Assembly: GCF_007828865.1 (NCBI RefSeq)
Contig: NZ_VIVK01000004.1
Span: 62,001 to 126,000, forward strand
Length of the DNA: 64,000 nt
Direction: 5' to 3'
Origin: Kribbella amoyensis
GTDB lineage: Bacteria > Actinomycetota > Actinomycetes > Propionibacteriales > Kribbellaceae
The translations under genes and the position numbers were made by a program. Positions 50,751 through 59,886 of the stretch are shown here, piece by piece. Below the pieces are notes generated by a model. That model saw only the letters and a list, made by a program, of their open reading frames with translations, was not told the DNA's origin and searched no databases. Positions within the stretch are counted from its first letter, which is position 1; every line of letters begins with the position of its first letter.

Positions 50751-51436
50751 CGCTTCACCGCCAGGCGCTTGGACATCGAGGTGAACAGGATCCCGACCGG
50801 GAGGGTGAGGATCACGAAGCCGACGGCGAAGATGCCGAACACCACGAAGAGCTGGTCCGGCCGGTTCTCCATCATCACCTTCATCACCGCGGAGGCCTCG
50901 GTGACACCGATCACCGAAGCGACGGTGGAGTTCTTGGTCAGCGCGATGAGGACGTTGCCGAGCGGGGCGATGGCGCCGCGGAACGCCTGCGGCAGGACCA
51001 CGAACCGCAAGGTCTTCAGGAACGGCAGGCCGATCGCCCGGGCCGCCTCCGCCTGGCCCAGCGGGACCGTGTTCACGCCGCTGCGGATCGCCTCGGCGAC
51101 GAAGGCCGCGTGGTACACCGACAGGCCGAGGATGGCGAGCCGGAAGTTGTTGTCGTTGATGAAGGTGTTGGAGTCCTTGTTCGCCAGGGCGAGTCCGAGC
51201 TGCAGGAACAGGCCGAGGTTGCAGAACACGATCACCAGCGTCAGCGGCGTGTTACGCACGATGTTCACGTACAGGGTGCCGAGGACCTGCAGCACCCGCA
51301 CGGGGGACACCCGCATGACGGCGACGACCGTCCCGATGAGCAGCGCGCACAGGGCGGACAGCACGGTCAGGTAGATCGTCGTCTTGAAAGCTCCGAGACC
51401 GTCGTACTCGGAGAAGAACTCGGAGATCACGTCCAT
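50747..51436 (-). CDS. gluC: Glutamate-type ABC transporter permease (GluC-like)
   Basis: The 229-residue protein has the HisMQ-family fold with about five membrane segments and EAA motif AIRSGVNTVPLGQAEAARAI. Starts with ATG at 51436. Together with the next gene it forms the heterodimeric channel of a polar amino-acid importer. Confidence 0.85.
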   Translation of the reverse strand: MDVISEFFSEYDGLGAFKTTIYLTVLSALCALLIGTVVAVMRVSPVRVLQVLGTLYVNIVRNTPLTLVIVFCNLGLFLQLGLALANKDSNTFINDNNFRLAILGLSVYHAAFVAEAIRSGVNTVPLGQAEAARAIGLPFLKTLRFVVLPQAFRGAIAPLGNVLIALTKNSTVASVIGVTEASAVMKVMMENRPDQLFVVFGIFAVGFVILTLPVGILFTSMSKRLAVKR

Positions 51437-51515
51437 GGTTCTCCTGCAGGGGACGAAAGAGGGGACTCATGCGTGTGGGGAGGGACCGGCGAAGGGTCCC
51501 TCCCCACCGGTCAGG

Positions 51516-52355
51516 TCAGGCGCAGGCGTCGAAGGACTTCGGCGGGTTCGTCGCCGCGTCCAGCTTCAGGCCCGACGGGCCGACGTTCTTGTCGACCGCC
51601 TTCTGCCACTCGCCGGAGTCGACCATCTTCTTCAGCGCGTCGTTGACCTTGGTGCAGGTCTCGGTGTCGCCCTTCTTCAGGCCGACGCCGTAGCGCTCCT
51701 CGGAGAAGGTCTTGCCGACCACCTTGAACTTGCCCTGGTTGGCGGCCTGCGAGGCGTAACCGGCCAGGATCGTGTTGTCCGTGGTCAGCGCGTCGATCGC
51801 GCCGGCGCCGAGGGCCTCGACGCACTTGGAGTAGGTGTCGTACTCCTGCAGCTGCACGGTGTTGGCGAACTTGTCCTTGACCTTCTGGGCCGAGGTCGAG
51901 CCGGTCACCGAGCACAGCTTCTTGCCGTTCAGGGCGTCCGGGCCGGTGATGTCGCTGTCGGCGCGGACCAGCAGGTCCTGGCCGGCCACCAGGTACGGGC
52001 CGGCGAAGGAGACCTTCTCCTTGCGGGCGTCGGTGATCGAGTAGGTCGCGAAGATCATCTTGACCTGGCCGTTCGACAGCAGCGTCTCCCGCTGGGCCGA
52101 CGGCGCTTCCTTGAACTCGATGTTGTCGTCGGAGTAGCCGAGCTCCTTGGCGACGTACTTGGCGACGTCGACGTCGAGGCCGGTGTAGTTCGACCCTTCC
52201 TTCAGGCCGAGGCCCGGCTGGTCGAACTTGATGCCGATGGTGACCTTGTCGCCACCGCCGCCGGAGCCTCCGTCGCCGGAGTCGTCACCACAGGCCGCCA
52301 GGCCGGTGGCGGCCAGGGCCGCGATGCCGAAGGCAGCGATGATCCGCTGTCGCAT
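51516..52355 (-). CDS. gluB: Glutamate-type ABC transporter substrate-binding lipoprotein
   Basis: The 279-residue protein has a lipobox LAAC (Cys22 lipidated) after a signal peptide, then a Gly/Asp/Ser linker and the SBP_bac_3 fold: GLKEGSNYTGLDVDVAKYVA, FKEAPSAQRETLLSNGQVKM, IFATYSITDARKEKVSFAGP, and KLCSVTGSTSAQKVK. It captures the amino acid outside the membrane. Order gluA-gluB-gluC-gluD is as in corynebacteria. Confidence 0.9.
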   Translation of the reverse strand: MRQRIIAAFGIAALAATGLAACGDDSGDGGSGGGGDKVTIGIKFDQPGLGLKEGSNYTGLDVDVAKYVAKELGYSDDNIEFKEAPSAQRETLLSNGQVKMIFATYSITDARKEKVSFAGPYLVAGQDLLVRADSDITGPDALNGKKLCSVTGSTSAQKVKDKFANTVQLQEYDTYSKCVEALGAGAIDALTTDNTILAGYASQAANQGKFKVVGKTFSEERYGVGLKKGDTETCTKVNDALKKMVDSGEWQKAVDKNVGPSGLKLDAATNPPKSFDACA

Positions 52356-52404
52356 GGTTGGTTTCCTCCAGTGTTTCGGTACTGCGCTGGGAACGCGGGG
52401 ACGG

Positions 52405-53166
52405 TCAGTGGGTGAGGATCTTCGAGAGGAAGTCCTGGGCCCGCTTGGTCTGCGGGTCGGTGAAGAACTGCTCCGGCTCGGCCTGCTCGACGATCTGGCC
52501 GTCGGCCATGAACACCACCCGGTTCGCGGCCTTACGGGCGAAGCCCATCTCGTGGGTGACGACGACCATCGTCATGTCCTGGCGGGCCAGGCCGACCATC
52601 ACGTCGAGGACCTCGTTGATCATCTCCGGGTCCAGCGCCGAGGTCGGCTCGTCGAAGAGCATCACCTTCGGGTCCATCGCGAGCGCGCGGGCGATCGCCA
52701 CCCGCTGCTGCTGGCCGCCGGACAGCTGGGCCGGGTACTTCTCCGCCTGCACGGCGACGCCGACGCGGTCGAGCAGGGCGCGGGCCTTCTTCTCGGCCTC
52801 CGCCTTCGACTCGCCCCGGACCTTCATCGGCCCGAGCGTGACGTTCTGCAGGATCGTCTTGTGCGCGAACAGGTTGAACGACTGGAACACCATGCCCACG
52901 TCGGCGCGCAGCCGAGCCAGCGCCCGGCCTTCGCTCGGGAGCGGCTGGCCGTCCAGGCTGATGTCACCGGAGTCGATCGGCTCCAGCCGGTTGATCGCCC
53001 GGCACAGCGTCGACTTGCCGGACCCCGACGGCCCGATCACGACCACGACCTCGCCCTTTTGGATGGACAGGTTGATGTCCTTCAGGACGTGCAGCTCACC
53101 GAAGTGTTTGTTGACGTCGGTCAGCGTCACCAGACCAGTTTTCGTCAAGGTGCCGGAATCGCTCAT
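52405..53166 (-). CDS. gluA: Glutamate-type ABC transporter ATP-binding protein
   Basis: The 253-residue ATPase has Walker A VIGPSGSGKSTLCRAI, Q-loop FQSFNLFAHKT, signature SGGQQQRVAIARALAM, Walker B VMLFDEPTSALDPE and the H-loop VVVTHEMGFA. It powers the transporter. It is the first gene of gluABCD and appears to have a leaderless transcript (see 53173-53178). Confidence 0.93.
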   Translation of the reverse strand: MSDSGTLTKTGLVTLTDVNKHFGELHVLKDINLSIQKGEVVVVIGPSGSGKSTLCRAINRLEPIDSGDISLDGQPLPSEGRALARLRADVGMVFQSFNLFAHKTILQNVTLGPMKVRGESKAEAEKKARALLDRVGVAVQAEKYPAQLSGGQQQRVAIARALAMDPKVMLFDEPTSALDPEMINEVLDVMVGLARQDMTMVVVTHEMGFARKAANRVVFMADGQIVEQAEPEQFFTDPQTKRAQDFLSKILTH

Positions 53167-53172
53167 GGCGTG

Positions 53173-53178
53173 AACCTA
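53173..53178 (-). promoter_or_regulatory. Leaderless-type -10 hexamer TAGGTT for gluA
   Basis: TAGGTT on the minus strand ends 6 bases before the gluA ATG (53166), with no ribosome site. This fits initiation at or near the A of ATG. Confidence 0.45.
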
Positions 53179-53243
53179 GCGGAGCGGGGGGTTGGCCTGC
53201 ACGGCCCCCCGGTTCCACGGTGGTAACGATCTGCAATCCGACG

Positions 53244-53277
53244 GAGCAGGCTGTGACGAATCGGTCACAGCCTGCTC
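53244..53277 (-). terminator. Terminator of the amidohydrolase gene
   Basis: A perfect 14-base stem (53244-53257 with 53264-53277) with loop GAATCG lies 12 bases beyond the amidohydrolase stop on the minus strand. It insulates the gluABCD operon, whose promoter is just downstream. Confidence 0.85.
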
Positions 53278-53288
53278 AGCGGTTGTCC

Positions 53289-54833
53289 TCAGTGTTCGCG
53301 ACGCTGCGTTCCGCAGCAGCCACCCGCGGCCAGGGCCGCTGCCGGAGCCGGGTCCTTCACGGCGGATTCGACGTCGGCGAGCAGTTGCCGGCGCGCCGCG
53401 GGCGAGATCACCCGGCCGCGGGTGATGACGCTATGAATTCGCCGGGTGTTGCGGATATCGGTCAGTGGGTCCGCGTCCAGGACGACCAGGTCGGCGATCT
53501 TGCGGGGTTCGACCGAGCCGAGGTCGGTCCCGAGACCGAGGAACCGGGCCGGTTCCACCGTCGCGGCGTACAGGGCCTGGCGCGGGGTGGCGCCGGCTCC
53601 GACGAGGAGTTCCAGCTCGTCGTGCAGGGCGAACCCGGGCACGGAGTACGGCGTCCCCGTGTCCGTGCCGGCCAGGACGGGGACGTCGTGGGCGAACAGC
53701 TCGCGGGTGAACCGTTGCCGCCAGTCCCACATCTGCCGCTGCCGCGCGACCTCCTCGGCCGGACGGTTCGGCTTGTACAGGTACTCCATCGCGTAGTCGA
53801 AGCTGAAGCGGGAGTCCTCGCTCAGGTACTTGCCGAGTTCGGGATCGAAGGTGACGTGGTCCGGCATGTCGAGAGCCCGGTGCATCGTCAGCGTCGGCGT
53901 GACCCGGGTGCGGTTGCGGCGGAGCGTGCCGAACACCTCGGCGGCGCGGGACCGGCTGTACGTGGTGGCCGCGAGCCATTCGATCGGGTGCATCTGGCGG
54001 AACCAGCTGTTGTAGTCCCCGGTCGACACCTTGATCGCCAGCTGCATCCGGCGGACCTCGGCCTCGCGCGTCGACACGGACAGACTCAGCGCGTGCAGGT
54101 GCTCGAGGCTGCGTTGTCCGGCGGCGCTGACCTGCTGGATCGGTACCGCGTCCGGCCCGTGCCCGTGGACGGTCAGTCCGAGCCGCCGTGCCTCGTCCAC
54201 GATCGCCCGGTACGCCGCGGCGCCGAGCCGCGAGTACACCTTGACGAAGTCGGCGCCCTCCGCCTTTACCGCGCGGACGGCGGCCCGCGCGCCCGCCTCG
54301 TCGGCGACGACCTTGACGGTGAGCAGGTTCGGGTCCCACAGGGTCGGGTCGCCGTCGATGATCTGCGAGCCGACGACCATCCGCGGACCGAGCAGGGTGC
54401 CCGCAGCGATCCGGTCCCGCCAGTCGTACACGAGGGGGTTGCCGGCCATCTCCCGGACGGTGGTGAGGCCGTTGGCGAGGTAGAGCGGCGGGGAGACGCG
54501 GTCGTCGCCGAGGCTGTGGACGTGCATGTCGGCGAGGCCGGGGATGACGTACTTGCCCCGGAGGTCGATCGCGGTGGCGCCGCGGGGGACGGGAAGACCA
54601 CGGCCGACGGCGAGGATGCGTTCGCCGCTGATCAGTACGGTCTGCCGCTTCTTGCGGTGGCCGGTGGCGACGTCGATCACGGTGACGTCGGTGAGCGCGG
54701 TGATCCGCGGTGCGGCCGTGGTCGCGAGCGGCTGGGCCAGCGCGGTGGAAGCGGAGGCGAAGGAGCCACCGGCCACGACAGCGGCGGCCCCGGCGGCGGA
54801 ACGGGCGAGGAACTGACGGCGAGAACTGTTCAT
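53289..54833 (-). CDS. Tat-exported amidohydrolase (imidazolonepropionase/prolidase-like)
   Basis: The 514-residue protein begins with a Tat signal, NSSRRQFLARSAAGAAAVVA, so it is exported folded. The amidohydrolase core has IPGLADMHVH (HxH), FVKVYSRLG (bridging Lys), LTVHGHGP and RSLEHLHAL (His ligands), and LAGTDTGTPYS (catalytic Asp). The C-terminus ends in GGCCGTQRREH, a Cys pair of unknown role. Substrate unknown. Compare the cytosolic amidohydrolase at 6445, which shares the same class. It is divergent from miaB, 101 bases away. Confidence 0.8.
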   Translation of the reverse strand: MNSSRRQFLARSAAGAAAVVAGGSFASASTALAQPLATTAAPRITALTDVTVIDVATGHRKKRQTVLISGERILAVGRGLPVPRGATAIDLRGKYVIPGLADMHVHSLGDDRVSPPLYLANGLTTVREMAGNPLVYDWRDRIAAGTLLGPRMVVGSQIIDGDPTLWDPNLLTVKVVADEAGARAAVRAVKAEGADFVKVYSRLGAAAYRAIVDEARRLGLTVHGHGPDAVPIQQVSAAGQRSLEHLHALSLSVSTREAEVRRMQLAIKVSTGDYNSWFRQMHPIEWLAATTYSRSRAAEVFGTLRRNRTRVTPTLTMHRALDMPDHVTFDPELGKYLSEDSRFSFDYAMEYLYKPNRPAEEVARQRQMWDWRQRFTRELFAHDVPVLAGTDTGTPYSVPGFALHDELELLVGAGATPRQALYAATVEPARFLGLGTDLGSVEPRKIADLVVLDADPLTDIRNTRRIHSVITRGRVISPAARRQLLADVESAVKDPAPAAALAAGGCCGTQRREH

Positions 54834-54934
54834 GCCCCTAACTATTCTTTCCCGCCGCCGCCCAGGCAGGGGTACCAGGGAGCCAAACCCAGGTAGGGCT
54901 ATGTCCACCAAGGCACGTACTCTAGGTGGCTGTC

Positions 54935-56410
54935 ATGCGTACTTATGAGGTCCGCACCTACGGGTGCCAGATGAACGTGCACGACTCCGAGCGCCTGCGG
55001 GGGCTGCTGGAGGACGCCGGGTACGTCCGCGCGCCCGAGGGCGACCAGGCCGACGTGGTCGTCTTCAACACCTGCGCGGTCCGCGAGAACGCCGACAACA
55101 AGTTGTACGGCAACCTCGGGCACCTGGCGCCGGTGAAGGCGAAGAAGCCGGGCATGCAGATCGCCGTCGGCGGCTGCCTGGCGCAGAAGGACAAGGCCGG
55201 CATCACGAAGAAGGCGCCCTGGGTGGACGTCGTCTTCGGTACCCACAACATCGGCTCGCTGCCGGTGCTGCTGGAGCGGGCCCGGGTCCAGGAGGAGTCG
55301 CAGGTCGAGATCCTCGAGTCGCTCGACGTCTTCCCGTCCACGCTGCCGACCCGCCGCGAGTCGGCGTACTCCGCGTGGGTGTCGGTCAGCGTCGGCTGCA
55401 ACAACACCTGCACCTTCTGCATCGTGCCCGCGCTGCGCGGCCGGGAGAAGGACCGCCGGCCGGGCGACGTGCTCGCCGAGGTCGAGGCGCTGGTCGCCGA
55501 GGGCGTGCTCGAGGTGACCCTGCTCGGCCAGAACGTGAACTCCTACGGCGTCGAGTTCGGCGACCGGTACGCGTTCTCGAAGCTGCTCCGCGCCTGCGGC
55601 ACGATCGACGGCCTGGAGCGGGTCCGGTTCACCTCGCCGCATCCGCGCGACTTCACCGCCGACGTGATCGAGGCGATGGCCGAGACGCCGAACGTGATGC
55701 CGTCGCTGCACATGCCGCTGCAGTCCGGCTCCGACGCGGTGCTCAAGGCGATGCGCCGCTCGTACCGCCGGGACCGGTACCTGAAGATCATCGAAGACGT
55801 CCGGGCCGCGATGCCGGATGCCGCGATCACGACGGACATCATCGTCGGCTTCCCCGGCGAGACCGAGGAGGACTTCCAGGGCACGCTCGACGTGGTCCGG
55901 CAGGCCAGGTTCTCGGGGGCGTTCACGTTCCAGTACTCCAAGCGCCCCGGGACTCCGGCCGAGGTGATGGAGGACCAGGTCCCGCGCGACGTCGTCCAGG
56001 ACCGGTACGAGCGGCTGGTCGCGGTGCAGGACGACATGGCCTGGGCGGAGAACAAGCTCGTCGTCGGCCGATCGCTGGAGGTCCTCGTCGCCGAGGGGGA
56101 GGGGCGCAAGGACGCCACCACCCACCGGCTGTCGGGGCGGGCCCGGGACAACCGGCTGGTCCACTTCGCGCTGCCCGAGGGCGTGGACGCGCCGCGACCG
56201 GGAGATCTGGCGACGGTCGAGGTCACGTACGCGGCGCCGCATCACCTGGTCGCGGACAAGTTCGGCGCGGTCCGCCGGACCCGTGCGGGCGATGCGTGGG
56301 AGGCGGCCCAGGGTGCGCCGGCCGCGTCGGCGCCGGGTGTGATGCTCGGGATGCCGACGCTCGGGGCCAAGCCGATGGAGCCCGCGACCGGTGGCTGCCA
56401 GGCCGGCTGA
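54935..56410 (+). CDS. miaB: tRNA-2-methylthio-N6-dimethylallyladenosine synthase MiaB
   Basis: MiaB adds 2-methylthio to i6A37 of tRNA, the product of MiaA encoded further on. The 491-residue protein has an N-terminal Fe-S site (Cys11 in YGCQMN, Cys47 in NTCAVREN, Cys81 in VGGCLAQ) and the radical-SAM site CNNTCTFC (C155, C159, C162). A TRAM domain follows near 380-440, then an Ala/Gly-rich tail. ATG at 54935 has AGGTGG upstream; GTG 54926 is also possible. Confidence 0.95.
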   Translation: MRTYEVRTYGCQMNVHDSERLRGLLEDAGYVRAPEGDQADVVVFNTCAVRENADNKLYGNLGHLAPVKAKKPGMQIAVGGCLAQKDKAGITKKAPWVDVVFGTHNIGSLPVLLERARVQEESQVEILESLDVFPSTLPTRRESAYSAWVSVSVGCNNTCTFCIVPALRGREKDRRPGDVLAEVEALVAEGVLEVTLLGQNVNSYGVEFGDRYAFSKLLRACGTIDGLERVRFTSPHPRDFTADVIEAMAETPNVMPSLHMPLQSGSDAVLKAMRRSYRRDRYLKIIEDVRAAMPDAAITTDIIVGFPGETEEDFQGTLDVVRQARFSGAFTFQYSKRPGTPAEVMEDQVPRDVVQDRYERLVAVQDDMAWAENKLVVGRSLEVLVAEGEGRKDATTHRLSGRARDNRLVHFALPEGVDAPRPGDLATVEVTYAAPHHLVADKFGAVRRTRAGDAWEAAQGAPAASAPGVMLGMPTLGAKPMEPATGGCQAG

Positions 56411-57089
56411 TCCGTATCCCGTGAACCTGCCGCCCGGTGCCGAGCCGTTCGCCTTCGGACGAGACGCGGACGTGTACGCCCTGCCGGACGGGCGCGTTCT
56501 GCGTCGGTACCGGAACGGTCATCCGGTCCGCGACGAGGCCGAGTACATGCGGCACGTGGCGAAGTACGACTACCCGGTGCCGGCCGTGTACGAGGTCGAC
56601 GGCGCCGACATGGTGCTCGAACGGCTGACCGGGCCCACGCTCGGTGAAGCGGCGACCGCCGGTGAGCTCAGTCCGACCGAGTTGGGCGAGCTGCACGCCG
56701 ACCTGCATCGCCGGCTCCAGGAGATTCCGGCGCCGAGTGGTGCGGACGGGCTGGTCGTGGTGCACGGCGACCTCCATCCGCTCAACGTGATCCTGACCGC
56801 GGACGGCCCGAAGGTCATCGACTGGCGCAACGCCGAAGAGGGCCCGGCGACCTTCGACGTGGCGATGACGGCGATCATCTTCGCCCAGGTGGCCCTGGAT
56901 CCCTCCTTCGCCGAGCTGTCGGACCACCTCCGCGAAGCTCTGGCCGCCTACCTCGCGAACACGATCGACCCGAGCCCGTCGCTCCCCGCGGCTCTCGATG
57001 CCCGAAGCAACAACGTGACGCTCACCCCCGACGAGCTCGCGCTGCTCCCCGCACAGGAGGAGCTCATCCGCTCCCACCTCACGCGCTGA
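56391..57089 (+). CDS. Aminoglycoside phosphotransferase-like (APH/choline kinase fold) protein
   Basis: The 232-residue protein has a kinase fold with the nucleotide-positioning [20 protein letters not shown], the catalytic loop [14 protein letters not shown] (Asp of HGD) and the metal site [17 protein letters not shown]. Substrate unknown; many such proteins are not antibiotic-modifying. GTG 56391, inside the end of miaB, has GGAG upstream. GTG 56421 would avoid the overlap. Confidence 0.75.
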   Translation: MAARPADPYPVNLPPGAEPFAFGRDADVYALPDGRVLRRYRNGHPVRDEAEYMRHVAKYDYPVPAVYEVDGADMVLERLTGPTLGEAATAGELSPTELGELHADLHRRLQEIPAPSGADGLVVVHGDLHPLNVILTADGPKVIDWRNAEEGPATFDVAMTAIIFAQVALDPSFAELSDHLREALAAYLANTIDPSPSLPAALDARSNNVTLTPDELALLPAQEELIRSHLTR

Positions 57090-57110
57090 GGGATCGGTGA
57101 TCCGGCCGGC

Positions 57111-57560
57111 TCAGAAACCCTCCGCGATCACCGCGGGGAGCTCGCCGTCGCGGACTCCGGCCAGTACCCGCGCCTCGTGCGGGACGACTGGGTCGGGCAG
57201 CTTGTCCAGGGAGTACCAGTCGAGGCCGGCCGCCTTGTCCGGCTCGACGATGCGTGGCTCGCCGGTCCAGCGGGAGGTGGTGAAGAAGAAGTCGACGCGC
57301 TCGTCGATCGGCAGGCCGGTGCCGCCGGTGCGGTGCATCGCGGTGAGGGGGACCAGGTCGGCCGGGTCGATCTCCACCCCGACCTCCTCGCGGACCTCGC
57401 GGCGGGCCGCCTCCAGTACCGATTCGCCGCGCTCGACGTGACCGGCCGGGACGGCCCAGTACCCGTCCATGTAGCCGGTGTTGGCCCGGAGCAACATCAG
57501 CACCTCGTCACCGCGCCGCAGCACCACGTACGCCGCCGGTATCACCTGGAATCCGTCCAT
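57111..57560 (-). CDS. Nudix hydrolase
   Basis: The 149-residue protein has a complete Nudix box, GHVERGESVLEAARREVREE then VGVE, matching GX5EX7REUXEEXGU. It should hydrolyse a nucleoside diphosphate linked to another group. Which one is unclear. The N-terminal FQVIPAAYVVLRRGDEVLML strand is typical. It converges with the phosphotransferase gene. Confidence 0.88.
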   Translation of the reverse strand: MDGFQVIPAAYVVLRRGDEVLMLLRANTGYMDGYWAVPAGHVERGESVLEAARREVREEVGVEIDPADLVPLTAMHRTGGTGLPIDERVDFFFTTSRWTGEPRIVEPDKAAGLDWYSLDKLPDPVVPHEARVLAGVRDGELPAVIAEGF

Positions 57561-57604
57561 GCCGAAACCCTAGTGCCCCGCACGGACGCCCCCGGACACT
57601 GCGA

Positions 57605-57640
57605 AGGGCCGGTGGGAAGCGGTGTGCTTCCCCCGGCCCT
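57605..57640 (-). terminator. Terminator of the antitoxin-like gene
   Basis: Two stacked stems (AGGGCCGG with CCGGCCCT at 57605-57612/57633-57640, and GGGAAGC with GCTTCCC at 57614-57620/57626-57632) with one unpaired base and a GGTGT loop. It lies about 23 bases beyond the stop on the minus strand. Confidence 0.75.
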
Positions 57641-57663
57641 CCGGGTGCTGCGGGTGGGGCGGC

Positions 57664-57906
57664 TCAGGCGGGCTTGGGCCCGTTGTTGATGTCGTCGTCC
57701 TGGCCGTCCAGACCGTCGAGCTTGTCCTTGGCGACGCCGACACCCTTGTCGATCTTGTCGCCGTACTTGCCGCCGGTCTTCTCGTCAACGAAGTCGCCGG
57801 CCTTGTCGAGTCCCTCGCCGACCTTGTCGCCGTGCTGGTCGACCACGTCGGCCGCCTTGTCCTTGAGGTCCTCGGCCTTGCCCTTGAACTTGTCGAAGAT
57901 GCCCAT
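57664..57906 (-). CDS. MT0933/Rv0909-like antitoxin-family protein
   Basis: The 80-residue acidic and Lys-rich protein reads MGIFDKFKGKAEDLKDKAAD, then KAGDFVDEKTGGKYGDKIDK. This matches the actinobacterial antitoxin family (MT0933, Rv0909), whose partner in M. tuberculosis is the START-domain toxin Rv0910. No such toxin lies next to it here. It may act alone or its partner is elsewhere. ATG at 57906 has GGGAGC upstream. Function is inferred from the family name only. Confidence 0.65.
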   Translation of the reverse strand: MGIFDKFKGKAEDLKDKAADVVDQHGDKVGEGLDKAGDFVDEKTGGKYGDKIDKGVGVAKDKLDGLDGQDDDINNGPKPA

Positions 57907-57998
57907 CTCGGGGGCTCCCATTCCTAGCGTAGTGAACTGCTTACAGACAGCTAGCGGTGATGATTCCACCTACTGGGCCCGAGGTGTGGGACGTTGTT

Positions 57999-58223
57999 TC
58001 AGTTTCCGCCGCCGGTGCCGCCCTCGACGTCACCGCCGCTTTCCACGTCGCCACCGCTCTCGACGTCCCCACCACTGTCGCTGCCGTTCCCCGGCGCCTC
58101 GACGTCGCCGCCGCTCGCCTTCAGCTCGACGTCGCCGCCGCTGCGCTTGGCCGCGTCCGCGGTCTCCTCCAGGTTCAGCGCTTCCTTGGCCGCGTCGGCC
58201 TCTTCCTCGAACTGATTCGTCAC
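57999..58223 (-). CDS. Acidic micro-protein with five SGGDVE repeats
   Basis: The 74-residue protein starts at GTG 58223 with GGAGG 7 bases upstream, so translation is supported. The N-terminus TNQFEEEADAAKEALNLEET is helical. From residue 28 come five copies of SGGDVE with short spacers (L, A, S, S, G) and the end is GGTGGGN. No family recognised. The Gly/Asp repeats may bind calcium or be disordered. Confidence 0.55.
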   Translation of the reverse strand: MTNQFEEEADAAKEALNLEETADAAKRSGGDVELKASGGDVEAPGNGSDSGGDVESGGDVESGGDVEGGTGGGN

Positions 58224-58396
58224 GCGGTGACCTCCGAGTGTGTGCTGGCGATCTTGGTCGGCCCCCCGAATCGCCGCCAGTTGCGGTCCGGAACCGTCCC
58301 TTGTTTTCTAGCCAACAACAGGGTCACCAACAACCCCGGCCGGTCCGTCTTGTCCCAGACTTCACGCCGGTCCGCCACCTGGTGGCCGCACACTGT

Positions 58397-58402
58397 CACA
58401 CT
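58397..58402 (+). promoter_or_regulatory. Leaderless-type -10 hexamer CACACT for miaA
   Basis: CACACT ends 6 bases before the miaA ATG at 58409 and no Shine-Dalgarno sequence is present. The same hexamer and spacing precede the gene at 18457. The rest of the gap from 58224 shows nothing else. Confidence 0.35.
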
Positions 58403-58408
58403 GGACCG

Positions 58409-59380
58409 ATGGCCGTACCACCCGTTGTCGCCGTCGTCGGCCCCACCGCCGCCGGCAAGTCCGACCTGTCAGTTGCCCTTTGCAAGCACCTCGGCGGCGA
58501 GGTGGTGAACGCCGACGCGATGCAGGTCTATCGCGGGATGGACATCGGCACGGCCAAGATCACCGAGGCCGAGCGCCAGGGCGTACGGCACCACCTGCTC
58601 GACATCCTCGACGTGACCGCGACCGCCACGGTGGCCGAGTTCCAGCGGTTTGCCCGGGCGGCCATCGACGACTGCCTGCGCCGTCAGGTGGTTCCGGTGC
58701 TGGCCGGCGGCTCGGCCCTGTACGTCCGCGCGATCCTGGACGACTTCGCTTTCCCCGGCACCGACGCCGCCGTCCGCGAGCGACTCGAGGCCGAGTTGGA
58801 GGCGGAAGGGTCGGGCGTCCTGCACGGGCGGCTGGCCGAGGTCGATCCGGCCGCGGCCGCGCAGATCCTGCCGAGCAACGGCCGCCGGATCGTCCGCGCG
58901 CTGGAGGTCGTCGAGATCACCGGCGGCCCGTACGTCGCGACGTTGCCGGAGCACACCTACGTGTACGACGGCGCGGTCCAGATCGGTCTGGACGTCCCGC
59001 GGCCCGAGTTGGACGAGCGGATCGGCCGGCGGGTGGACCGGATGTTCGAGCAGGGCTTCGTCGACGAGGTCCGCGAACTGCTCGGGCACGGGCTGCTGGC
59101 GGGCCGGACTGCGAATCGCGCGCTGGGGTACCCCCAGGTCGTGGCGCTGCTGAGCGGTGAGATCTCCGAGGCCGAAGCACGGGAACGGACCGCCCAGGCG
59201 ACGCGGCGGTTCGCCCGCCGGCAGGACTCGTGGTTCCGCAAGGATCCCCGGATCACCTGGTTGCGCTACGACGATCCCGATCTTCTCGACCAGGCGCTGG
59301 CCGTGGTCCGAGGCAACCGAACGGCCGCCCCTGGCGTAGTCGGGATGGAAGGCACGGGGGCTGTCGATGCGAGGGGGTGA
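58409..59380 (+). CDS. miaA: tRNA dimethylallyltransferase MiaA
   Basis: MiaA transfers an isopentenyl group to A37 of tRNA. The 323-residue protein has VVAVVGPTAAGKSDLSVALC (P-loop), VVNADAMQVYRGMDIGTAK, VLAGGSALYVRAIL and LPSNGRRIVRALEV. An RRFARRQDSWFRKDPRI segment ends the core. The last 20 residues are a Gly/Ala extension. ATG at 58409 gives the family start. The 3' end overlaps the sigma factor gene by 14 bases. In many genomes miaB and miaA lie close together, as here. Confidence 0.94.
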   Translation: MAVPPVVAVVGPTAAGKSDLSVALCKHLGGEVVNADAMQVYRGMDIGTAKITEAERQGVRHHLLDILDVTATATVAEFQRFARAAIDDCLRRQVVPVLAGGSALYVRAILDDFAFPGTDAAVRERLEAELEAEGSGVLHGRLAEVDPAAAAQILPSNGRRIVRALEVVEITGGPYVATLPEHTYVYDGAVQIGLDVPRPELDERIGRRVDRMFEQGFVDEVRELLGHGLLAGRTANRALGYPQVVALLSGEISEAEARERTAQATRRFARRQDSWFRKDPRITWLRYDDPDLLDQALAVVRGNRTAAPGVVGMEGTGAVDARG

Positions 59381-59885
59381 CCGTGAGGCCGAGTTCCGTG
59401 AGTACCTGCTCGCGGACCGCAGCAGACTGATGAGAACGGCGATGTTGCTCACCGCGGGGGATGTGCACACCGCCGAGGATCTGGTCCAGACCGCCTGCAC
59501 CCGGGTGTACGTGCACTGGCACCGGATCCGGCACGAGGGCGCCGGACCTTATGCGCACCGCATCCTGGTCAACGCCTTCCTGGACGAGCGCCGCCGGGCC
59601 GGCCGCCACCCCGAGGTGGTGACCGGGGAGGTGCTCGAGCCGCGCCGGCACGACGAGGCCGACCCGGCGGACCTGCTCGCCGTCCGCCGGGCGTTGCTCG
59701 ACCTGGCGCCGCGGCAACGTGCCGTCCTCGTGCTGCGGTACTTCCAGGATCTCGACGTGGCCACCTGCGCGCGGATCCTGGACTGCACCGAGGGCACCGT
59801 GAAGAGCCAGACCGCGAAAGCGCTGAAGAGACTGAAGGATCTGATGGCCGACACGGCTGACGATCCGGCGACCGGGAGTAGTTGA
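59367..59885 (+). CDS. SigE-family ECF RNA polymerase sigma factor
   Basis: The 172-residue protein has a sigma-70 region 2 (LMRTAMLLTAGDVHTAEDLVQTACTRVY in pieces near 20-48) and region 4 (LDLAPRQRAVLVLRYFQDL with ILDCTEGTVKSQTAKAL). It matches the actinobacterial SigE-type ECF family. ATG at 59367 lies inside miaA, so it can be co-expressed. Its neighbour (59887) encodes a likely partner. Confidence 0.88.
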   Translation: MRGGDREAEFREYLLADRSRLMRTAMLLTAGDVHTAEDLVQTACTRVYVHWHRIRHEGAGPYAHRILVNAFLDERRRAGRHPEVVTGEVLEPRRHDEADPADLLAVRRALLDLAPRQRAVLVLRYFQDLDVATCARILDCTEGTVKSQTAKALKRLKDLMADTADDPATGSS

Positions 59886-59886
59886 A

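Noticed and set aside
56391-57089. Aminoglycoside resistance gene
   Set aside because: The fold is shared by many kinases; nothing shows an antibiotic as substrate, so only the fold is annotated.
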